Assembly (NCBI GenBank): GCA_963757125.1
Contig: CAVWQP010000009.1
Coordinates: 1,364,001 to 1,428,000, forward strand
Direction of reading: 5' to 3'
Length of the DNA: 64,000 bases
DNA from: CAVVSD01 sp963757125
Lineage (GTDB): Bacteria; Actinomycetota; Thermoleophilia; Solirubrobacterales; Solirubrobacteraceae
Positions within the stretch are counted from its first letter, which is position 1. Every line of letters starts with the position of its first letter. Below, piece after piece: positions 16,816-23,423 of this stretch. The position numbers and the translations under genes are program-made. The notes under the pieces were generated by a model, which ran no database searches, had not been told where the DNA came from, and worked only from the letters and a program-made list of their open reading frames with translations.

Positions 16816-18141
16816 ATGCGCGTTCGCTTCGCTCCGTCGCCCACCGGCGCCCTGCACATCGGCGGCGCGCGCACGGCGCTCTACAACTGGCTCATGGCGC
16901 GCGGCTCCGGGGGCACCCTGGTGCTGCGCATCGAAGATACCGACAGGGAGCGTTCGACACCGGAGAACGTCGAGCAGATCCTCGACGCGCTGCGCTGGCT
17001 CGAGCTCGACTGGGACGAGGGGCCCGACTTCCAGACGAGCCACGCGGACCGTCACGCCGAGGTGCTGCGCGACCTCCTCGACCGCGGCCTCGCGTACCAC
17101 TCGTCGGCGACGGCGGACGACGTCAGGGCCTACAAGGACCGTCACGGCGCGGATCGCGGGTTCCGCGGCGAGCAGGAGGACCACGGCGCCATCCGCCTGC
17201 GGGTGCCCGACGACGGGACCACGGTCGTCCACGACGTCATCCGCGGCGACACGACGTTCGCCAACGTCCACCAGGACGACCCGGTCATCGCCCGGGCGGA
17301 CGGCAGCGTCCTCTACAACTTCGCGGTCGCCGTCGACGACGTCGACGGCGCGTTCACGCACGTCGTCCGCGGCGAGGATCACCTCTCCAACACGCCCAAG
17401 CAGCTGCTGGTCATGGAGGCGATGGGGGCCGACCCGCCGCTGTTCGCGCACATGCCGCTCCTGCACGGGCCGGACGGCAAGAAGCTCTCCAAGCGCCACG
17501 GCGCCGCGTCGGTCCAGGAGCTGCGGGCCGCGGGCTACCTCCCCGAGGCGGTGCGCAACTACCTTGCGCTGCTCGGCTGGGGCGACCCCGACGACGAGAC
17601 CATCCTGGGCACGGAGCAGCTCGTCGACCGCTTCGACATCACGCGGGTCTCGCACAACCCCGCGCGCTTCGACGAAGGGAAGCTGCGCTGGCTGAACGGC
17701 CGCTACATCCGCGCGCTCACGGGTGAGCAGCTCACCGGCCGGCTCGAGCGCCACACCGGCCGGACCGGCCTGCGCGACGCCGTGGAGATCTCGCGCGAGA
17801 AGATCCAGACGCTCGAGGACTTCTGGCCGCTGGCCGGGTTCATCTTCGACGGGCCGGCCGACGATCCGGCCGCGCGGGAGAAGTGGCTCTCCGACGGAGG
17901 GTCCGAGGCGCTGCGCGACGCGCGCGCCGCGCTGGACGGCGTCGAGCCGTTCGGCGTCGAGGGGATCGAGCAGGCGCTGCAGGGCGTCCTCGAGCGGCGC
18001 GGCTGCAAGCCGCGCGAGGTCTACCAGCCGCTGCGCGTCGCGGTCGCGGGCACCACCGTGTCGCCTGGGATCTTCGAGACGCTGTCCGTCCTGGGCCACG
18101 ACGAGGCGCTGCGGCGCATCGACGCGGCCCTGGCGCAATAG
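16816..18141 (+). CDS. gltX: Glutamyl-tRNA synthetase
   Basis: Class I aminoacyl-tRNA synthetase charging tRNA-Glu (441 aa, slightly short for the family). It starts at the family N-terminus MRVRFAPSPTGALHIGGARTA with the HIGH-type motif. DGKKLSKRHGA is the KMSKS-type loop. The anticodon-binding helical C-terminus is present. Because gatCAB lies 29 kb away in the same window, this enzyme may be non-discriminating and also charge tRNA-Gln with Glu; that is inferred from known GatCAB biology. Divergent from nfo with 18 bases between start codons. Confidence 0.95.
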   Translation: MRVRFAPSPTGALHIGGARTALYNWLMARGSGGTLVLRIEDTDRERSTPENVEQILDALRWLELDWDEGPDFQTSHADRHAEVLRDLLDRGLAYHSSATADDVRAYKDRHGADRGFRGEQEDHGAIRLRVPDDGTTVVHDVIRGDTTFANVHQDDPVIARADGSVLYNFAVAVDDVDGAFTHVVRGEDHLSNTPKQLLVMEAMGADPPLFAHMPLLHGPDGKKLSKRHGAASVQELRAAGYLPEAVRNYLALLGWGDPDDETILGTEQLVDRFDITRVSHNPARFDEGKLRWLNGRYIRALTGEQLTGRLERHTGRTGLRDAVEISREKIQTLEDFWPLAGFIFDGPADDPAAREKWLSDGGSEALRDARAALDGVEPFGVEGIEQALQGVLERRGCKPREVYQPLRVAVAGTTVSPGIFETLSVLGHDEALRRIDAALAQ

Positions 18142-18173
18142 CGCCGCTCAGCGGCAAGAAAGCCAGCCCTGAT

Positions 18174-18205
18174 GGGTGGGTGACCTGCCCGCGGACGGGT
18201 GGGTG
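18174..18205 (+). repeat. Two direct GGGTGGGTG repeats, 23 bp apart
   Basis: GGGTGGGTG occurs at 18174-18182 and 18197-18205, about two helical turns apart. They lie 60-90 bp upstream of the sigma-28-type promoter. The rest of 18142-18260 holds only a weak 5-bp hairpin (18143-18155). The repeats could be paired protein-binding sites. Confidence 0.45.
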
Positions 18206-18261
18206 TAGCAGTGCGCGGGCCCCAGATCGGCCATCCGGCCACCCGCGGGGGCGGTTGGGCT

Positions 18262-18288
18262 CAAACAAGCGTCTAGACCTGCCGATAA
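18262..18288 (+). promoter_or_regulatory. Sigma-28/WhiG-type promoter, CAAA-N15-GCCGATAA
   Basis: CAAA at 18262-18265, exactly 15 bases, then a perfect GCCGATAA at 18281-18288. The established consensus for motility/sporulation sigma factors (FliA, SigD, WhiG) is TAAA-N15-GCCGATAA, so 11 of 12 defined bases match. It would give a leader of about 70 bases before the HDOD-LuxR start at 18365. Confidence 0.7.
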
Positions 18289-18364
18289 ACAGGTCACGAC
18301 CGCCGTGCCCCCGCACGACTCCACACCCGGATCTCCACCCCCAGAAAGCAGGGAAGCGCCAAAC

Positions 18365-19453
18365 ATGTCCACCCCCGCCCCGAGCCCCCGAGGCCCGATC
18401 GCGCCCCCGTCAGGCGCCGGTGCTTCGCGGCGACACAACGAAGGTCACGGTCGCCGCCTCACGGCCGCCTTCGAGGCGCTCGAGGCGTTCCCCGCTCTCG
18501 CCGAGTCTCGCAACCGACTTCTGCGCGTGGTGTCGGCAGAGCGCGTCTCCGCCGGCGAGGTCGTCGCCGCCGTCGAGTCCGACGTCGCACTCGTGATCGC
18601 CGTCCTGCGTCTCGCCAACCAGGTCGAGGGCAAGTCGCGTGGTCGAGTGGAGTCCATCGTCACCTCCGTCGAGCTGCTCTCGCCCGAGGCGGTGCACACG
18701 CTCGCCACCCGCGCCCGCACCTTCGACTTCTTCGAGCGCTCGTCCGTCTGGGACGCCGCCCCCGAGCGTTTCCGCCTGCACGCCGTCGCGACGCAGCGCG
18801 CCGCCGACCGCATCGCGCAGGAGGTCGGCTACGAGGACCGCGACCGGCTCATCGTCACCGCGCTGCTGCACGACGTCGGCAAGCTCGTCCTCATGCACGC
18901 GTACCCCGGCTACCCCGGCCAGGTGCACCGCGATGCCCGCACGCCCGAGGAGCGCATCCACCGCGAGCGTCGTGAGCTCGGCGTCGACCACGCTCTGGTC
19001 GGCGGCGTCCTCGCCCGCCGGTGGGGCCTGCCGAAGGCCGTCGCCTCCGTCATCGAGCGCCACCACGCCGACGACGCGATCGGCGAGGCAGCCTTCGTCC
19101 GCCTCGCGGACATGCTCGCGCACTACGCGCAGGGCAGCCAGGTGTCGCCGACGGAGCTGCTCAAGACGGCCCGTTCGATCGGCCTCGGCCCGGCCGAGCT
19201 GCGGACGGTCATGTACGACCTGCCCTACCCGACGACCGGAAAGCGCCGGCAGATCGATCCGTGCCCGCTGTCCGGGCGCGAGCTCGAGGTGCTCAAGCGC
19301 CTCGCCGAGGGCAAGGTCTACAAGCAGATCGCGCTCGAGCTGAAGCTCTCGACGTCCACGGTCCGCACGCACCTGCACAACATCTACGGCAAGCTCGGCG
19401 CGGTCGACCGCGCCCAGGCCGTCCTCATCGCCACGGAGCGTGGCTGGCTCTAG
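18365..19453 (+). CDS. HDOD domain protein with C-terminal LuxR HTH
   Basis: A 362-residue regulator. After a Pro-rich disordered N-terminus (~1-35), an HDOD domain spans about 40-260. Helical segments resembling LLRVVSAERVSAGEVVAAVESD give way to an HD-like core, LIVTALLHDVGKLVLMHAYPG and HALVGGVLARRWGLP. A LuxR-type HTH (LSGRELEVLKRLAEGKVYKQIALEL) closes the protein (~300-362). HDOD proteins usually act in signalling, motility or c-di-GMP-linked regulation. The sigma-28-type promoter upstream fits that, but the target genes are unknown. Start ATG 18365 has AGGGAAG about 10 bases upstream; an in-frame GTG at 18305 would add 20 residues. Confidence 0.85.
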   Translation: MSTPAPSPRGPIAPPSGAGASRRHNEGHGRRLTAAFEALEAFPALAESRNRLLRVVSAERVSAGEVVAAVESDVALVIAVLRLANQVEGKSRGRVESIVTSVELLSPEAVHTLATRARTFDFFERSSVWDAAPERFRLHAVATQRAADRIAQEVGYEDRDRLIVTALLHDVGKLVLMHAYPGYPGQVHRDARTPEERIHRERRELGVDHALVGGVLARRWGLPKAVASVIERHHADDAIGEAAFVRLADMLAHYAQGSQVSPTELLKTARSIGLGPAELRTVMYDLPYPTTGKRRQIDPCPLSGRELEVLKRLAEGKVYKQIALELKLSTSTVRTHLHNIYGKLGAVDRAQAVLIATERGWL

Positions 19454-19467
19454 CAGCCGCCCGTCGC

Positions 19468-19505
19468 GGGGCGCCCACCCGAGTCGTTAGGCTCGTGGGC
19501 GCCCC
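19468..19505 (+). repeat. 11-bp perfect inverted repeat around the Rrf2 promoter
   Basis: GGGGCGCCCAC (19468-19478) and GTGGGCGCCCC (19495-19505) are exact reverse complements, with an extra GAG/CTC pair inside. The right arm touches the GTG start of the Rrf2 gene and the loop holds its -10-like TAGGCT. It is either an operator for autoregulation or a terminator hairpin for the upstream gene (stop at 19453). Confidence 0.6.
19488..19493 (+). promoter_or_regulatory. -10-like TAGGCT before rrf2-type gene
   Basis: TAGGCT lies inside the loop of the inverted repeat and 12 bases before GTG 19506. The leader would be about 5 bases. Confidence 0.4.
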
Positions 19506-19901
19506 GTGATCTCCGTCACCACGAAGTCGCCCTACGCCATCAAGGCGCTCACCGAGCTCGCCCGCTCGGGCGGCACCAAGACCCCGGTGCCGATCGGCGA
19601 CCTCGCCCGCAGGCGGGAGATCCCCGTCCAGTTCCTCGAGCAGCTCTTCGCGGTCCTGCGCCGCGGCGGCGTCCTGCGCTCCCAGCGCGGCGTGAAGGGC
19701 GGCTACGCGTTCGCAGGCGAGCCGGCGAGCGTCACGATCCTGCAGATCGTCGAGCTCCTCGACGGCCCGTTCGGCCGCGACGCCGAGGGCGTCCTCGCCG
19801 AGGCGGCCGCAGCGGCCCGCGCGGTGATGGAGCGGACCACGATCGCCGACGTCGTCGAGCGCGAGGTGCGCGAGGCGGGCGTGTCGATGTACCACATCTG
19901 A
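19506..19901 (+). CDS. Rrf2 family transcriptional regulator without cysteines
   Basis: A 131-residue winged-helix regulator of the Rrf2 family. Visible: TTKSPYAIKALTELA at the N-terminus, the recognition helix region PVQFLEQLFAVLRRGGVL, the wing SQRGVKGGYAFA, and the dimer helix TILQIVELLDGP. The protein contains no cysteine. It therefore lacks the Fe-S ligands of IscR/NsrR-type members and is more like cysteine-metabolism or other non-Fe-S Rrf2 proteins. GTG start right after the inverted repeat. Autoregulation is likely but inferred. Confidence 0.88.
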   Translation: MISVTTKSPYAIKALTELARSGGTKTPVPIGDLARRREIPVQFLEQLFAVLRRGGVLRSQRGVKGGYAFAGEPASVTILQIVELLDGPFGRDAEGVLAEAAAAARAVMERTTIADVVEREVREAGVSMYHI

Positions 19902-19921
19902 CCTTACTCTCGCACGTCTGA

Positions 19922-19927
19922 TAACGT
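19922..19927 (+). promoter_or_regulatory. -10-like TAACGT before HTH-VOC-RidA operon
   Basis: TAACGT ends 8 bases before GTG 19936. It is flanked by CTCTC (19907-19911) and GAGAG (19938-19942), the ends of an imperfect inverted repeat, so an operator may overlap the promoter. Confidence 0.5.
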
Positions 19928-19935
19928 TCTCATGC

Positions 19936-20496
19936 GTGAGAGCGGATCCTGATCTTCTCCTGCATCCCGTGCGGCTCCGGATCGTGCAGGCCCTCGCGGG
20001 AGGTCGCAGGCTCTCGGCCGGCGAGCTGAGCGAGGAGCTCGTCGACGTCAAGCCGGCGACGCTGTACCGCCAGGTCGCGGAGCTGCTCGACGGCGGCGTG
20101 CTGGCCGTCGTCGAGCAGCGCCCGGCCCGCGGCACCCCCGAGCGAGTCTTCGCGCTCATCGAGGGCGCCGCCGGCGTGGGCCCCGAGGAGCTCGAGAGCG
20201 CAACCGCCGACGAGCACATGCGGTGGTTCACGATCTTCGTCGCAGGTCTGCTGGGCGATTTCGGCCGCTACGTCGCGGGCGGAGCCGACCTCGCCCGCGA
20301 CGGCGTCGGCTACCGCCAGATCCCGCTGCAGCTCAGCGACACCGAGCTCGCCGAGCTGATCGGGCGGCTCAACGCCGCCCTGGCGCCGGTGATCTCCAAC
20401 CAGCCCGCGCCCGAGCGCCGGCGGCGCATCCTCACCACGATCCTGATGCCCGCGGCCGCCGGCGCAACCCCGGTCGCGAGAGAGGACGACCCGTGA
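19936..20496 (+). CDS. ArsR-like winged-helix regulator
   Basis: A 186-residue protein with an N-terminal winged HTH (LLHPVRLRIVQALAGGRRLSA, then the recognition helix KPATLYRQVAELL and wing VVEQRPARGTPERVF). A helical C-terminal region follows (MRWFTIFVAGLLGDFGRYV). It resembles ArsR-type regulators without metal-binding cysteines. The GTG at 19936 follows TAACGT; ATG 19932 is out of frame. It overlaps the next gene (GTGA), making it the first gene of a four-gene coupled operon and probably its regulator. Confidence 0.85.
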   Translation: MRADPDLLLHPVRLRIVQALAGGRRLSAGELSEELVDVKPATLYRQVAELLDGGVLAVVEQRPARGTPERVFALIEGAAGVGPEELESATADEHMRWFTIFVAGLLGDFGRYVAGGADLARDGVGYRQIPLQLSDTELAELIGRLNAALAPVISNQPAPERRRRILTTILMPAAAGATPVAREDDP

Positions 20497-20822
20497 ACAT
20501 CACGCAGAGCGATACGCACCTCACGATCAGCCTGTCGCGGTGGGAGAAGCTCGCCAGCCTCCACGGCGACCTCGACATCCCGCTGCAGGACGTCACCGCA
20601 GCCTCGGTCGACCCGCATCCCACCAAGTCGGTCTTCGGCAAGCTCAAGCGGGGCCTGCGCATCCCGGGCTACGCGTACCTCGCCACGGCCGAGCACGGCG
20701 ATCACTTCATCGCCGTGCGCCGGGGGGAGCCGGCACTGCATCTCCAGGTGCACGGGACGCCGCACGAGGTGACGGTCAGCACGCCCGACGCCGCGCGCAT
20801 CGTCGAGAGCCTCACCCGATGA
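20493..20822 (+). CDS. Hypothetical protein, possibly PH-like fold
   Basis: A 109-residue soluble protein I do not recognise. It is rich in beta-type segments (HLTISLSRWEKLASLHGDLDIPLQDV, with HLQVHGTPHEVTVST later) and ends in a short helix (DAARIVESLTR), a pattern reminiscent of bacterial PH-like domains. GTG start overlaps the preceding TGA; AGAGAGGA provides a good ribosome site. Its stop overlaps the next ATG (ATGA). Confidence 0.8.
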   Translation: MNITQSDTHLTISLSRWEKLASLHGDLDIPLQDVTAASVDPHPTKSVFGKLKRGLRIPGYAYLATAEHGDHFIAVRRGEPALHLQVHGTPHEVTVSTPDAARIVESLTR

Positions 20823-21262
20823 CGATTCAGCGGATGGACCACGTCGGCGTCGTCGTCGACGACCTGGAGGCTGCCGTCGCATTCTTCGTCGAGCTCGGCA
20901 TGGAGCGCCAGGGCACGGGAGTCGGCTCGGTCGAGGGGCGGTGGGTGGACCAGGTCGTCGGGATCGACGGCGTCCGCGTCGACATCGCCTTCGTGCGTAC
21001 GCCAGATGGCAACAGCCGGCTCGAGCTGACCAAGTTCAACGCGCCGGAGGCCGTCGCCGCCGGGTCGACGGCGCCGAACACGCTCGGCCTCCGCCGCCTC
21101 ATGTTCGCCGTCGACGACATCGACGAGGTCGTCGCCCGCATGCAGGCCCACGGCGCGGAGCTGGTCGGCGAGGTGGCGCAGTACGAGGACGTGTACCGAC
21201 TCTGCTACCTCAGCGGACCCGGTGGCATCATCGTCGCTTTGGCCGAGGAGCTGAGCAGATGA
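20819..21262 (+). CDS. VOC family protein (methylmalonyl-CoA epimerase-like)
   Basis: A 147-residue vicinal-oxygen-chelate protein with two beta-alpha-beta-beta-beta units. The first starts MDHVGVVVDDLEAAVAFFVELGM with a metal-ligand His. The second is LRRLMFAVDDIDEVVARM and ends GPGGIIVALAEEL with a ligand-type Glu. Sequence style is close to methylmalonyl-CoA epimerase or glyoxalase-like enzymes; the substrate is not deducible. It overlaps both neighbours by 4 bases. Confidence 0.85.
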   Translation: MTIQRMDHVGVVVDDLEAAVAFFVELGMERQGTGVGSVEGRWVDQVVGIDGVRVDIAFVRTPDGNSRLELTKFNAPEAVAAGSTAPNTLGLRRLMFAVDDIDEVVARMQAHGAELVGEVAQYEDVYRLCYLSGPGGIIVALAEELSR

Positions 21263-21660
21263 CCGACGCACACCGGATCACACTCGACCCGGATCCGTTC
21301 GACCAGTTCAACATCGCACTCGGATACCGGGTGGGCGGCCTCGTGATCGTCTCCGGCCAGGCGTCGATCGACGAGGCGGGCAACATCGTCGGCGTCGGCG
21401 ACTTCGACGCGCAGGCCGAGCAGACGTTCGCGAACCTCCGGCGCGTCCTGGAGGCCGGAGGCTCCGGGCTCGACAAGATCGTGAAGGTGACGATCTACCT
21501 CACCGACATGGCGAACTTCCCCAAGATCGTCGAGCTGCGCGCCAAGCACTTCACGCGCCCCTGGCCGGCGGACACGATCGTCGGCGTCACCGCCCTCGGC
21601 CTCCCCGAGCTGCAGATCGAGATCGAGGCCATCGCGCTCACCGACGGCGAGGTCCGGTAG
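21259..21660 (+). CDS. RidA family protein
   Basis: A 133-residue YjgF/YER057c/UK114 protein. Established members hydrolyse reactive enamine/imine intermediates made by PLP enzymes. Visible: GLVIVSGQASIDEAGNIVG, the trimer helix AQAEQTFANLRRVLEAGGSGLDKIVKVTIYLTDM, and LPELQIEIEAIA. The usual arginine in the active-site loop is not seen in the standard context (PADTIVGVTALGLPE), so it may be a RidA subgroup with another role. It ends the four-gene operon. Confidence 0.88.
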   Translation: MTDAHRITLDPDPFDQFNIALGYRVGGLVIVSGQASIDEAGNIVGVGDFDAQAEQTFANLRRVLEAGGSGLDKIVKVTIYLTDMANFPKIVELRAKHFTRPWPADTIVGVTALGLPELQIEIEAIALTDGEVR

Positions 21661-21741
21661 CCGGGCCTACGTCGTCGCAGCCGCGGTCAGCCAGCAACAT
21701 CGGCCGTCCGGACTCGGCTCGACCGGGGAGAGGTGGAGCCC

Positions 21742-22113
21742 ATGTCCGTCCCCCGCAACGACATCACGCTCGAGCTCTCGAACGAGATGGTGCAGCTCTA
21801 CAAGCAGCTCTTCGGTCGTGGTCCGTCGCGCGCCCGCACGAACTGGGCCGGCCCCGACACGATCATCTGCACCCTGGAGCGGACGCTCACGCCGGCCGAG
21901 CAGACGATGGTGGCGATGGGGGAGCACCAGCGGCTGCGCGAGATGCGCCTGTTCTTCCAGCACGCCCGCGAGGGGGACTTCCGCGACGCCGTCGAGCGGA
22001 TCACGGGCCGTAACGTGCTCGCGTTCGTCAGCGGCATCGACACCACCGCGGACGTGTCCTGCGAGCTGTTCTACCTCGAGCCGGTCACGCCCGACGGGCC
22101 CGTCGTCGCATAG
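21742..22113 (+). CDS. DUF2294 domain protein
   Basis: A 123-residue protein matching the DUF2294 pattern. N-terminal helix ITLELSNEMVQLYKQLFGRGP, then WAGPDTIICTLERTLTPAEQTM, the helix REMRLFFQHAREG and a final beta pair. ATG 21742 is preceded by GGGGAGAGGTG. Function unknown. The 81 bases upstream show no clear promoter hexamer. Confidence 0.82.
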   Translation: MSVPRNDITLELSNEMVQLYKQLFGRGPSRARTNWAGPDTIICTLERTLTPAEQTMVAMGEHQRLREMRLFFQHAREGDFRDAVERITGRNVLAFVSGIDTTADVSCELFYLEPVTPDGPVVA

Positions 22114-22209
22114 GCGGTGCGGTCGGCGGTCCCGCTCGTCCCGCCGAACGTCACGGTGGAGACGGCGAGCGCCGCGCAGCCGAGGGCGATGAGTCTGCGG
22201 GCCGTGGGC

Positions 22210-22225
22210 GGTCCTTGTCAGGACC
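22210..22225 (+). repeat. 6-bp inverted repeat upstream of VOC gene
   Basis: GGTCCT, loop TGTC, AGGACC, located 19 bases before ATG 22244. Could be an operator or a leader hairpin; the rest of 22114-22243 shows nothing else. Confidence 0.35.
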
Positions 22226-22243
22226 GAACCGACAGGAGACCGC

Positions 22244-22621
22244 ATGCTCGCCGACGCCAAGGTCGCGAACCGCCTTCCCGCCCAGGACCTCGACCGCGCC
22301 CGGGCCTTCTACGCCGAGACGCTTGGGCTCGAGCCGTCCGAGGAGCGGCCGGGCGGCCTGCTCTACACGCCCGCCGGCGGCGGGGAGTTCGCGCTGTTCC
22401 TCTCCGCGGGCGCGCCGTCGGGGACGCACACGCAGATGGCGTTCGAGGTCGACGACATCGACGCGCTGGCCGCCGAGCTCCGGCGGCGTGGCGTGACGCT
22501 CGAGGTGGACGGGATCACCGAGGTCGAGGGCAACTACCCGAGCAAGGGCGGACGCGGGGAGCGCGCGATCTGGTTCCGCGACAGCGAGGGCAACGTCCTG
22601 GGGGCGGGACAGGCGCTGTAG
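22244..22621 (+). CDS. VOC/glyoxalase family protein
   Basis: A 125-residue single-unit pair VOC protein. Begins VANRLPAQDLDRARAFYAETLGL and has a second unit at HTQMAFEVDDIDALAAELRRRG. It ends RAIWFRDSEGNVLGAGQ, the glyoxalase/bleomycin-resistance style. ATG preceded by GACAGGAG. Substrate unknown; it stands alone with its own leader. Confidence 0.87.
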   Translation: MLADAKVANRLPAQDLDRARAFYAETLGLEPSEERPGGLLYTPAGGGEFALFLSAGAPSGTHTQMAFEVDDIDALAAELRRRGVTLEVDGITEVEGNYPSKGGRGERAIWFRDSEGNVLGAGQAL

Positions 22622-22645
22622 CGGCCACCTACGCAGTGCCCCGCG

Positions 22646-22687
22646 GTACTGAGTGGCGGGCGGGTGGACAATCGAGTAGCTCAGTAC
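22646..22687 (+). repeat. 8-bp inverted repeat upstream of LPxTG gene
   Basis: GTACTGAG (22646-22653) and CTCAGTAC (22680-22687), 26-base spacer. The right arm is part of the palindrome TCAGTACTGA (22681-22690). A regulatory stem or paired operator for the surface-protein gene, 70 bases downstream, is likely. Confidence 0.5.
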
Positions 22688-22758
22688 TGACGACCATCAC
22701 GCTCCCCCCACCGATGCTCCCCAGCGTGATCGCCGTCCACCCCCAAGGAGCACATCGA

Positions 22759-23367
22759 ATGTCCCCCCTCAGCATCACCCGCCCCTCCGTGCGCCGCCTC
22801 GCCATCCTCGCCGCCGCGGTCCCGGCCCTGGCCGGCGCCGGCGCGATGGTCCAGCCCGCGATCGCCTCGGCGTGCACCTGCGCGCAGGGTCAGCACGAGT
22901 CCACGACGACGCCCGGCACGTGCGTCCCTGATACGCCGACGCCGACCCCGAAGCCGACGCCCGCACCGACGCCCACGCCCGCACCGGCACCCACCCCGGC
23001 GCCCGCACCGGCCCCGGCGCCCGCACCGGCACCGGCGCCGGCCCCCGCCGCGGCTCCGGCACCTGCCCCCGCGCCCGCGCCGGCCCCGGCCGCCGCGCCC
23101 GCCCCGCAGCCGGTCGTGCACGCCGTCGCCGAGAAGACGCCGGCGAAGAAGCCCACTCGCAAGCACCACTCCAAGCCGAGCTCCGCGGTCGCCGGCGAGG
23201 TCCACGCCTCGGCCCCGATCGCGACCGCGAAGGCCCAGCCGGTCGAGGCCAGCACGGGCACGAGCCTGCCCTACACGGGCATGGACACCGGCCTCGTCGC
23301 GCTGCTCGGCGCCGGCACGCTGGCGGGCGGCGTCGTGCTGCGCCGCCGGACGCGCCCGGACGCCTGA
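22759..23367 (+). CDS. LPxTG-type cell-surface protein with Pro/Ala stalk
   Basis: A 202-residue exported protein predicted to be anchored by a sortase. The signal peptide is at ~1-38, followed by a small cysteine patch (CTC at 39-41, Cys 55). A long threonine-proline then alanine-proline stalk spans ~59-118, and a Lys/His-rich stretch covers ~126-139. The C-terminal sorting signal is LPYTG at 170-174 with a hydrophobic helix and an RRRTRPDA tail. AAGGAG precedes ATG 22759. The exported part is almost all stalk with no folded domain, so it may be a spacer-type or wall-spanning protein. No sortase gene is in the window. Confidence 0.87.
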   Translation: MSPLSITRPSVRRLAILAAAVPALAGAGAMVQPAIASACTCAQGQHESTTTPGTCVPDTPTPTPKPTPAPTPTPAPAPTPAPAPAPAPAPAPAPAPAAAPAPAPAPAPAPAAAPAPQPVVHAVAEKTPAKKPTRKHHSKPSSAVAGEVHASAPIATAKAQPVEASTGTSLPYTGMDTGLVALLGAGTLAGGVVLRRRTRPDA

Positions 23368-23379
23368 GCCGCACCCCGA

Positions 23380-23423
23380 CGCGCGAGGATCTCAGCAGTC
23401 GACGGCCCTGAGATCCTCGCGCG
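23380..23423. terminator. Bidirectional terminator hairpin, 16-bp perfect stem
   Basis: Exact inverted repeat, arms 23380-23395 and 23408-23423, 12-base loop, between the convergent LPxTG gene and the membrane protein gene. It overlaps the last codons of the latter. There is no T-run on either side. Confidence 0.65.

Noticed and set aside
15211..18138. A 975-residue minus-strand open frame across gltX and the nfo/MFS region
   Set aside because: It is antisense to the conserved gltX over its first half and matches nfo only in its middle. Long false frames are expected in DNA this GC-rich. Only the nfo N-terminal part (16797-16345) is real.
18174..18205. G-quadruplex formed by the GGGTGGGTG repeats
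   Set aside because: The two halves are separated by a 14-base GC-rich segment, giving a long loop; direct repeats for protein binding are the simpler reading.
18142..18364. A riboswitch in the leader of the HDOD-LuxR gene
   Set aside because: The only strong signal is a sigma-28-type promoter. The transcribed leader would be about 70 bases and shows no conserved riboswitch core that I recognise.
22965..23110. Short GC-rich tandem repeats that might be a mobile or CRISPR-like array
   Set aside because: They are codon-level repeats encoding the Ala-Pro stalk of the LPxTG protein, with no spacers.
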